Positions 55,005 through 64,000 of a stretch of DNA of 64,000 nt are shown here, in pieces. Positions within the stretch are counted from its first letter, which is position 1; each line of letters starts with the position of its first letter. The stretch covers positions 1,541,001 through 1,605,000 of the forward strand of contig JAWNZC010000470.1 of NCBI GenBank assembly GCA_035771165.1, read 5' to 3'. The notes under the pieces are model-generated. The model saw nothing but the letters and a program-made list of their open reading frames with translations, had not been told where the DNA came from and ran no database searches. Made by a program: the position numbers and the translations under genes. The stretch is from Paragorgia papillata. Its lineage: Eukaryota; Cnidaria; Anthozoa; Scleralcyonacea; Coralliidae.

Positions 55005-55990
55005 TCTAAAGTATACCCCTGAATCGTCTGTAGGTTTGTACCATTTTGGAAACTTATACCGTTTATAGATCATATGAGCGTTAATTCTGGACAACAAATA
55101 TGAATTAGAAAAAATAGAATAGCAACGGAGAAAAATCTATTTGAACTGAGATGAGCGCCAAATATCAAATGGAAATTATCGGGTCAAACGCAATCAGTCA
55201 TATTTAAAGTATCCCTGAATCGTCTGTAGGTTTGTGCCATAAAACTTGTACAGTTAGAGCGTTAAACACTCTACAACATATGTGAATTAGAAAAAATCGT
55301 ATAGAATAGAACCCTGAAAAAGCATAGTGAGTTAGTCAAAAACTTTGTCGGAAATATAGAATTTAACGGCTAGCAGTCGTATTGGGAATTTGGGATATAT
55401 CTTCATTGCAGTTGAGCCACCGGATACCGCGTGTTTAAAGTATACCCCTGAATCGTCTGTAGGTTTGTACCATTCACGAAACTTCTACAGTTAGATAGAG
55501 CGTTAAATTCTGTACAACATATGTGAATTAGAAAACATGGCATAGAATAGCAACGGAGAAAGGGCTATTTGAACTGACATGAGCGCAAATATCAAATTGC
55601 ATTATTACGCTATTTACTTGGCGTACGGTCAAACGCGGTCATATTTAAAGTATATCTCTGAATCGTCTGTAGGTTTGTGCCATTTGGGAAACTTGCACGG
55701 TTAGATAGAGCGTTAAATTCTGTACAACGTATGTGAATTAGAACAAATCGTATAGAATAGCAACGGGAAAAAATCTATTTGAACTGAGATGAGCGCATTA
55801 TTATGCATCACTTTGGCGTACGGTCAAACGCAATCATTTTAAAGTATCCCTGAATCGTCTGTAGGCTTGTGCCATTAACGAAACTCGTACAATTAGATAG
55901 AACGTTAAATTATGTACAAGATATGTGAATTTGAAAAAATCGTATAGAATACAACCCTGAAAATCGTAGAATTTTAATCCAAAACTTTGT
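55005..55990. repeat. Five-copy tandem repeat of about 190-235 bp
   Basis: CCCTGAATCGTCTGTAGGTT recurs at about 55019, 55213, 55448, 55659 and 55850. Each copy is followed by TTAGATAGAGCGTTAAATTC, ACAACATATGTGAATTAGAA and ATAGAATAGCAACGG. The frames are broken by stops. Confidence 0.88.
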
Positions 55991-55999
55991 CGCTTCGGA

Positions 56000-58800
56000 G
56001 GACTTCGTAGACTTCGTGATATATGGCGAACGAAATATTGTAAACACGATCGGATTAAAAATACTCGTTTCCATCGTTCAAACTGACAGCTCGTAGGTTG
56101 ACGCCAAAAAATTCTGAGCTTCGATTGTCCCCGACCATGCCCGATTCACTTGTCGCGCATTAAAATAGAAACGGAATAATGTTGTACTTTGACTCATAGT
56201 ATATTAAATACACAAAACAATACATTATTGTGGTCCGCAATGAATCGCCTCTCAACTTTCAAGCCAGGACGTCCTTAGAAGCTAATGATTGAAAGTATTG
56301 TGGTTGAATTGCGTATGTTTTAATAATTGTATTATACACGATGGTCATTTCATCAGAGTGAATGGTAAGAGAAATTTCTTGTTGAAATAGACTTAATTTT
56401 TCGATCAGTTGCTTGTTATTAACTTCGTCAAATATGAAAGTCAAGCAGGTTTGGTTTTATCAAATTATTGGGATATATTGTTGATCGTAGGCTATCAGGC
56501 TGCAGCTAATCTACTATCTTCCAAGATGTTTTGTATATAAATTTTAATCGAACTATTAATCTTTCCGGAGTTGAAATGTTTTGATTCATTGTTTTGATTA
56601 TAAAGTACGCTCGCTAAGTCGTTTCCCTACCAGGCGCAAATATTTGGGAAGCATCGATAACTATGATTATATACAGAGTGTGTATTGTAAAAACAGTCTA
56701 TTCAGGCTGCAAAATATGAATATTGGACATGGATACATGGTGAGAAACTTTGTCAGAAGATTTGCATTGTAAGATTATAATATTCGTAACGCAAATTCGG
56801 GCAGAGCTCGACGAAAGCTTTCAAATATTTAATAAAAATTACATGGCTGTAGCAAAAGGTGGATTACTGTGAAATATTTTGTCTTCAAAGTGCGAAGACG
56901 TTTCGATGATTCAAGCTCGGATTCAAGTGATCACTGATCAGTTGTTTCGCGTGATATGTTTTAATAAAACGCGGCCGTTTTTCAGAACTCATATTTTCAG
57001 AGTTCATACGCAGTGGTTTATATTTATTGTTGTAACAGTTGCGAGAAGCGTTTGTTTTATGGTGTTAAACGAATAATTTACTGGTTTTTTGAATGAACAT
57101 ATACATGCATGACAATGTTTGTCAGCCTTCAGTTAGGAGATATATTGGAGTCTAGGAGTCGTCACTTTCATTCGTTTCATTCTGTCATATTTCTAATTTA
57201 TTCTATTATTGTAACACACTAATAACACACCAAACTTTGAACCCCATTTAGAGCACTATAATTTTCTTTCAAAAATAGCACAGAAACGTTAATGTGCTTA
57301 ATGATATCGTTTGTTAAAAGTCTAAAAGTTTATAATATCTCATGTATATTACATTATTTTTTTATTTACAAAACTGGGAATTTCCCCAAGCTATCAGCTG
57401 ACCAACTGTCTGTATGATCATTTATATTGCATTCTGGCTAATCCTGGGAAAACATCTTTTAAAGGGATCAATGTGTGGATTACAGGAATTAACACTCTAT
57501 ATATATATATACAACTATATATATATATATATATATATATGTACTATTTACAGAATGAGTGGCCATTCTGTATCGGTATTTAGTCCCTAGTACAGTCCCA
57601 CATTTTATATTCTAAGTGACGTGCCATAAATAGCCGTTCTGATCATCATTTGTTATTCAATAAATGTTGTTGTTCAACAACTGTTTGCATCTTCATCTTG
57701 TATGAGGATGCTACCAGTGTACCTTACTCAAGATAGTTGAATGTGAAGTGTCTGTTAACACTTGCTACAGAACTGATATCAGTGCAGTCTGTAAATGTGA
57801 TACAGAACTGATGTTTTATTAAACAGTTTTGGATCACATTTACATGCAGACACTGATATCAGTTCTATACCAGAGTAACAGACATTGATTAAACCTTAAT
57901 TTCTTTTGAATTTTCCTCATGAATTATTAATGAGTTTTAGAAATATATATATATATATATATACAGTATATATATTTATAATAAATAATTCAATGAAGTA
58001 CAGCTTAGTTGAAACAAACTGAAACCAGTCAGCAAAACGTGAGTTTTCTGCCATTGTTTTGCATTGAAAACTTGATCATTTTTGGCAACAACTATAGCTA
58101 GTTGTTTTACTAAAGTATAGTAATTAACCATTTATTGCATGACCAGGTTTCTGGGAGCTCTCCCCTTGACAAGTAAAATCGTCTGGTGTACTTTAGCCAG
58201 AGTAAAATTAATAAGTAGACAAAAAGCAACTGTGGCCAGTAAAGGGTTAAATGAATTTAAGATTTCCCTTGGATATTGTCCAAAATTCTAGTATCTCTTG
58301 GTGCAATTGGACACCAGAGATTAATGGATGCATGGCTGTGCTTTCTTTGACTTGTTAACGTTCCTTTATACCTTATATTTTGTCATATTATACTGCAAAT
58401 TAATTACTCAGGCTACATGTACCTGTGGTAGGCTGATCAAGTCTCAGTTTTAGCTCAGTTTCTTTTCCTTTTTTTGGGTGTCATGAATTGCATTTACTTC
58501 CAATCCACTATATAGCTTGACAAGTAAATGGGAATGAAAGGGTTAATTTGCCTCTTTCTTAGGGCCTGTTCACATGAGGTGAGTTATCTCGGGGGGTAGG
58601 GTTATCCCTATATAAATATTCATGCTTCCATGCAGTGAGTACAGTATATATAGCTATGACGGAGTGAGGCATGTTGTAACTCTTTGCTCTTTTTGCTTTT
58701 GGAGTTGGACAAAAAGTTCAACAGCTTTGGCTTTTAATCAAGGTGTACGTTCTTACACATTGTTGGTAGATTTCAAAATAGACTGACTGCATGACTTTGT
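56000..58800. other. AT-rich intergenic DNA
   Basis: No gene is recognised. (TA)n tracts lie at 57498-57541 and 57940-57975. 57750-57870 has a CTGATATCAG-rich hairpin. 57881-57940 shares a terminal motif with four other loci. Confidence 0.5.
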
Positions 58801-58812
58801 GTACTATATAGT

Positions 58813-59095
58813 TTAACAGTTGCCTGCAATCTGATCTTCCTCAGCCCACTTCCACCGTACCTTTGCTAGTGTGGTAAGATCCTCTGTGGAGGAGAGATGC
58901 CTTTGATTCAGGCTTTGACTTTGTGATTGCTGCAATAACACTATACAATCAGTATTTTTTACCCTCCGCACTTTGCCAGCAGCCTGAGTGAACAGCTGAC
59001 CCATGTGTTGTTTTAGAAGATAAAGGAGCTGTTTTTGGCCAACTGATCGAGTATAATCAGAGGTAGTTAAATCCAATTTCTCCAGAGTCTCACAG
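58813..59095 (-). CDS. Possible exon of an unknown minus-strand gene
   Basis: An open frame after a possible acceptor (GCATAG, about 59098) reads ETLEKLDLTTSDYTRSVGQK, QLLYLLKQHMGQLFTQAAGK and, near the end, LAKVRWKWAEEDQIAGNC. The composition is protein-like, but I recognise no family and found no partner exon. Confidence 0.25.
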
Positions 59096-59099
59096 GGCT

Positions 59100-61080
59100 A
59101 TGCATGGAGACTATATGCATGGGCTCGAGATTGGCTAATACCAGATGGTTTTATTCATTTCATGGGGCAACTTATCATGCAAGGTTGAAAGCATTACCGT
59201 AATGCATAATTAATTATTTATATACATCCAAGATATATAATTATTATGCATATACAATAGCTACAGTATTGTTTTAATTATTCGAAAAGTACATTATGGA
59301 CAGGAGCTTTTTTCATCATACAACAAATCTTTAGCCGATTAGGACACTATTTTTATCTGTATTGTATTATACAAAATTAAGATTCTTTCAACTGCATAAA
59401 CAGCATTAACAAAATACAATATTATGTACTTAATATTGATTTTGTTATAATCTATTTGTTTTATACAATACAAATTTAAAAGGTCTTTGTCGAAACTCGT
59501 GCCGGATTTTGGGGCATGAAGAAGGAAAAAGGCAAGTCAGCTGACGTGATCTGACGTGACCATGTGTCTGTCCTCTAATAGATCATGGCCAACAACCAAT
59601 GAAAACACGCATAGCAACTAGGGTATTGTATAAATATATATAGCATATACCTCACAGATATATATATATTATATATATATATATATATATATTAATAAAT
59701 AGTCAGAATACATCAGATACTGCCTCTGTTGTCCAGACCTGCAACAATTATGAACTATATGTATGCAGGGTTCTCCTTAAATCAGGCGGTAACCGGTAAA
59801 ATTTACCGTCTCCAGCACCACTGATTACCGCCTGGAACAGCCTAGAGTTTGTGTACATTTGTACACGTAAGGATAGTAAAATAAGTTTTGCAAAAAATTA
59901 TGCAATCATCCAGGTCCGTATTGCTGAGATCTCATCCAGTGTATCCATAATACTACAAAATTAATAAAGTGACACGGTCATAATCATTGTGGAATACAGA
60001 AAATGTCCTTCTCTAAGCCTGATCGATCGAGAAGAATTTTTGGTGGGATTTCATCTACAACCGTAATTGCTATTATAACGTGTGCTGTGCGAGAGGTGCG
60101 AAGGTGCGATGTCCACTTGGGTGTTGCCACAGGTATTGCCAACTGACAAGATGAAGTCAGCAGGGCAAAACCCCAAGGCTGCAATCAGGTAGGAATAAGA
60201 ATGAGTATTACTCACTGTCACTGTAAACATTATTATAGTTAAGAATTTATTTGTAAACGGCGATAAATGAGAAAAAAGTTTGCAGTGAGAGGTCAGATGC
60301 ATGTTGGCAAATCTACATCACTCGCATGGAAATATTTACACACAATATTATAAATTATAAATGCTCGCTGCATACATATAAAATTCTTGGACATACTGCA
60401 TACAATCACTGTAACTGTCTTTGTTCGTTTCCCTTTGTCGTACTTGCAGATGTAACTGTAAGACAATTAGACAAGTGAACTGGTTTTACAAAAGAATACT
60501 CGGTGTGGTATAATGATTGCGGAAAACCTGTCCACTTACACGACTTCTGCTTGTTAATTGGCCTTCGAAATAGAGATTAGAGTTGCTTTGTTCTTCAAAA
60601 TTTGTCATCCAGTTTAAGATATAGAACAACAAATATGTGCAATTTCATCTTTATACTTTAGGTTTTAACTGCTTTTAAAGAGTTCCCACTCTTATTTTTG
60701 GCATTTTTGGAAGAGTTCTAATTAAGTTCTTATTGCACAATTAGATATCAATATAAATAATAAATATCAATATATAGAAAATAGGATTTCAGACCTTTAT
60801 GTTTTGCTCAAAAGTGCCCTCAAAACGCGGGAAATGCTGTTTCAGAGACCCAAAATTCAAAAAAATTTTTTGGGGTATGCCCCTGCACCCCCTAAAAATT
60901 TGTCGTCACAATAGCCTTACTGCTAATTCAGAAAACTCTTTTACCTGTTCCACTCACAACTGTGGAGAACCCTGTGTATGCACTTTGAGAAAATATCTTT
61001 TTTATTATTAGATAGGATTCAATTAAAAAATTGATTTATAGTTATATATCTACTAAAAAAGAATTATATTTATCTTTTTA
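59100..61080. other. AT-rich intergenic DNA
   Basis: A (TA)n tract lies at 59660-59692. 59785-59832 has an inverted CAGGCGGTAA / TTACCGCCTG pair. 60806-60900 is a copy of the GCGGGAAATGCTGTTTCAGA dispersed repeat. No gene is recognised. Confidence 0.5.
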
Positions 61081-61088
61081 CTTTATAG

Positions 61089-61164
61089 GATGTTTCTGTT
61101 AATGAGAATAATGGCACTATAAATATTGGTGACCAGTATTTTATTACATGTCAATGTGGTAGAG
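61089..61164 (+). CDS. Possible internal exon of an unknown gene
   Basis: It is bounded by an acceptor-like CTTTATAG and a donor-like GAG|GTGTGT. It encodes DVSVNENNGTINIGDQYFIT and CQCGR without a stop. It may belong to a gene running off the window, but no neighbour exon supports it. Confidence 0.22.
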
Positions 61165-61371
61165 GTGTGTATAATAAATATAATTATACTTGTTATTTGT
61201 ATCCATTATGAGACATGATTGCTTTGGTCTGCAATTATAACTGATCATTGTGTATAATTATATTTTTATTATTTGATACAATATATTTAATAGGAATTTC
61301 CTCCTAGCTGTAACAGCAGGGAATTTTGACACTTAAAGTTTAGACACACAAAAAAATACATGATCCTATAG

Positions 61372-63815
61372 TCAGAATCTAACAAGATACTATTCAGAAT
61401 TTTACAAGATCCTATTCAGAATTTTACAAGATCCTAGTCAGAATCTTACAAGATCTTAGTCAGAATCTTACAAGATCCTAGTCAGAATCTTACAAGATCC
61501 TAGTGAGAATCTTACAAGATCCTAGTCAGAATCTTACAAGATCTTAGTCAGAATCTTACAAGATGTTAGTCAGAATCTTACAAGATGTTAGTCAGAATCT
61601 TACAAGATCCTAGTCAGAATTAGTCAGAATCTTACAAGATCTTAGTCAGAATCTTACAAGATGTTAGTCAGAATCTTACAAGATCCTAGTAAATTACAAG
61701 ATCTTAGTCAGAATCTTACAAGATCCTAGTCAGAATCTTACAAGATCTTAGTCAGAATCTTACAAGATCCTAGTCAGAATCTTACAAGATCCTAGTCAGA
61801 ATCTTACAAGATCCTAGTCAGAATCTTACAAGATCCTAGTCAGAATCTTACAAGATCTTAGTCAGAATCTTACAAGATCCTAGTGAGAATCTTACAAAAT
61901 CTTAGTCAGAATCTTACAAGATGTTAGTCAGAATCTTACAAGATCTTAGTGAGAATCTTACAAGATGTTAGTCAGAATCTTACAAGATGTTAGTCAGAAT
62001 CTTACAAGATCCTAGTCAGAATCTTACAAGATCTTAGTCGGAATCTTACAAGATCCTAGTGAGAATCCTACAAGATCTTAGTCAGAATCTTACAAGATCC
62101 TAGTCAGCATCCTACAAGATCCTAGTCAGAATCTTACAAGATCCTAGTGAGAATCCTACAAGATCCTAGTGAGAATCTTACAAGATCTTAGTCAGAATCC
62201 TACAAGATCCGAGTCAGAATCTTACAAGATTTTAGTCAGAATCTTACAAGATCCTAGTCAGACTAATCTTACAAGATCCTAGTCAGAATGTTACAAGATC
62301 CTAGTCAGAATCTTATAAGATCTTAGTCAGAATCCTATAAGATTCTAGTGAGAATCTTACAAGGTCCTAGTGAGAATCTTACAAGATCTTAGTCAGAATC
62401 CTACAAGATCCTAGTGAGAATCTTACAAGATCTTAGTCAGAATCTTACAAGATCCTGGTCAGAATCTTACAAGATCCTAGTGAGAATCTTACAAGATCCT
62501 AGTCAGAATCTTACAAGATCCTAGTCAGAATCTTACAAGATCTTAGTCAGAATCTTACAAGATCCTAGTGAGAATCTTACAAAATCTTAGTCAGAATCTT
62601 ACAAGATGTTAGTCAGAATCTTACAAGATCCTAGTCAGAATCTTACAAGATCTTAGTCAGAATCTTACAAGATCCTAGTCAGATTAATCTTACAAGATCC
62701 TAGTCAGAATGTTACAAGATCCTAGTCAGAATCTTACAAGATCCTCGTCAGAATCTTACAGGATCCTAGTCAGAATCTTACAAGATCTTAGTCAGAATCT
62801 TACAAGGTCCTAGTGAGAATCTTACAAGATCTTAGTCAGAATCCTACAAGATCCTAGTCAGAATCTTACAAGATCTTAGTCAGAATCTTACAAGATCCTA
62901 GTCAGATTAATCTTACAAGATCCTAGTCAGAATGTTACAAGATCCAAGTCAGAATCTTACAAGATCCTAGTCAGAATCTTACAAGATCCTAGTCAGAATC
63001 TTACAAGATCCTAGTCAGAATCTTACAAGATCCTAGTCAGAATCTTACAAGATCTTAGTCAGAATCTTACAAGATCCTAGTGAGAATCTTACAAGATCTT
63101 AGTGAGAATCTTACAAGATGTTAGTCAGAATCTTATAGGATCCTAGTCCGAATCTTACAAGATCCTAGTCAGAATCTTACAAGATCTTAGTCAGAATCTT
63201 ACAAGATCCTAGTGAGAATCCTACAAGATCTTAGTCAGAATCTTAAAAGATCCTAGTCAGAATCCTACAAGATCCTAGTCAGAATCTTACAAGATCCTAG
63301 TGAGAATCCTACAAGATCCTAGTGAGAATCTTACAAGATCTTAGTCAGAATCCTACAAGATCCTAGTCAGAATCCTACAAGATCCTAGTGAGAATGTTAC
63401 AAGATCCTAGTCAGAATCTTACAAGATCTTAGTCAGAATCTTACAAGATCTTAGTCCGAATCTTACAAGATCCTAGTGAGAATCTTACAAGATCTTAATC
63501 AAAATCTTACAAGATCCTCGCCAGAATCTTACAAGATCCTAGTCAGAATGTTACAAGATCCTAGTCAGAATCTTACAAGATCTTAGTCAGAATCCTACAA
63601 GATCCTAGTCAGATTAATCTTACAAGATCCTAGTCAGAATGTTACAAGATCCTAGTCAGATTAATCTTACAAGATCCTAGTCAGAATGTTACAAGATCCT
63701 AGTCAGAATCTTACAAGATCCTAGTCAGAATGTTAGAAGATCCTAGTCAGATTAATCTTACAAGATCCTAGTCAGAATGTTACAAGATCTTAGTCAGAAT
63801 CCTACAAGATCCTAA
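61372..63815. repeat. 22 bp satellite array (TAGTCAGAATCTTACAAGATCC)-type, about 110 units
   Basis: The unit can be read AGTCAGAATCTTACAAGATC plus two variable bases. Each unit holds the palindrome ATCTTACAAGAT. Common variants end CCT, CTT or GTT, or have AGTGAG. A 25 bp variant with AGTCAGATTAATCTTACAAG occurs at about 62257, 62677, 62900, 63607, 63653 and 63742. Confidence 0.95.
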
Positions 63816-64000
63816 TGAAAATAATTGTAACCAAATCATTTTAAACTTTTATATAAAACTTGAAATGTAGACATTGGTAGTTAAGTAATATTTAAAACTG
63901 AGCAACCGTGTACTGCGAATGTTTTAAATAATTAAAAAAACGACTCATTTGGTAGTTATAGTGGTTTATTGGCGCAGTAATTTTGATAAACAACTTTGTC
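63816..64000. other. Right edge, non-coding
   Basis: AT-rich unique DNA after the satellite; no feature seen. Confidence 0.5.

Noticed and set aside
61372..63815. CRISPR-like array
   Set aside because: Units are contiguous 22 bp repeats with no unique spacers, in eukaryotic DNA. It is a satellite.

Overview
The window is eukaryotic, most likely from an early-branching animal. My best guess is an anthozoan cnidarian (stony coral or anemone type). The evidence is spliced animal genes (Disabled, MED26, CDC16), introns of hundreds to several thousand bases, AT-rich intergenic DNA, and very many short inverted-repeat elements. The organism is inferred from gene content and repeat style; no rRNA or mitochondrial marker is present.

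Four protein genes can be supported. (1) CDC16/APC6 lies on the minus strand at 4682-6346 as one uninterrupted reading frame. (2) A Disabled (DAB) adaptor starts 365 bp away on the plus strand at 6712. Ten exons could be joined in frame by hand to 26576 (990 residues: a PTB domain, then a large exon with eleven DPF motifs and three proline-rich SH3 ligands). A short terminal exon probably lies at 26748-26819. (3) A multi-pass membrane protein with a beta-helix-like ectodomain lies on the minus strand at 32501-35757; its first exon was not found. (4) MED26 lies on the minus strand at 45513-53180, as two exons split by a 6.7 kb intron. Broken LINE reverse transcriptases lie at 2902-3789 and 22440-22892.

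The rest is mostly repeats. From 1 to 4.1 kb there are minisatellites, a LINE 3' end and an orphan transposon piece. The DAB introns carry terminal-inverted-repeat elements with readable target duplications (9 bp Mutator-like at 12.8-13.9 kb, 8 bp hAT-like at 19.3 kb, TA-flanked at 8.8 and 17.8 kb) and 5S rRNA-derived SINEs. At 27.3-28.9 kb is a 12 bp satellite with a 119 bp higher-order period, invaded by a TTAA-flanked fold-back element. At 29.7-30.95 kb is a run of four elements, one inserted in the end of another. The 37-43.5 kb stretch is packed with fold-back elements, ending in a 2.2 kb nest of inverted repeats. The MED26 intron holds more fold-backs. Beyond MED26 are a TAA-flanked element, a five-copy tandem repeat of about 200 bp (55.0-56.0 kb), quiet AT-rich DNA, and a 2.4 kb satellite of 22 bp units (61.37-63.82 kb).

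The genes do not form a functional pathway. The one clear regulatory arrangement is the head-to-head CDC16/DAB pair. The most unusual signal is a recurring type of hairpin locus whose stems differ in sequence while the CTCGG/CCGAG joints and flanking tails are shared. I describe it as a candidate undescribed mobile-element architecture, not as a proven system.
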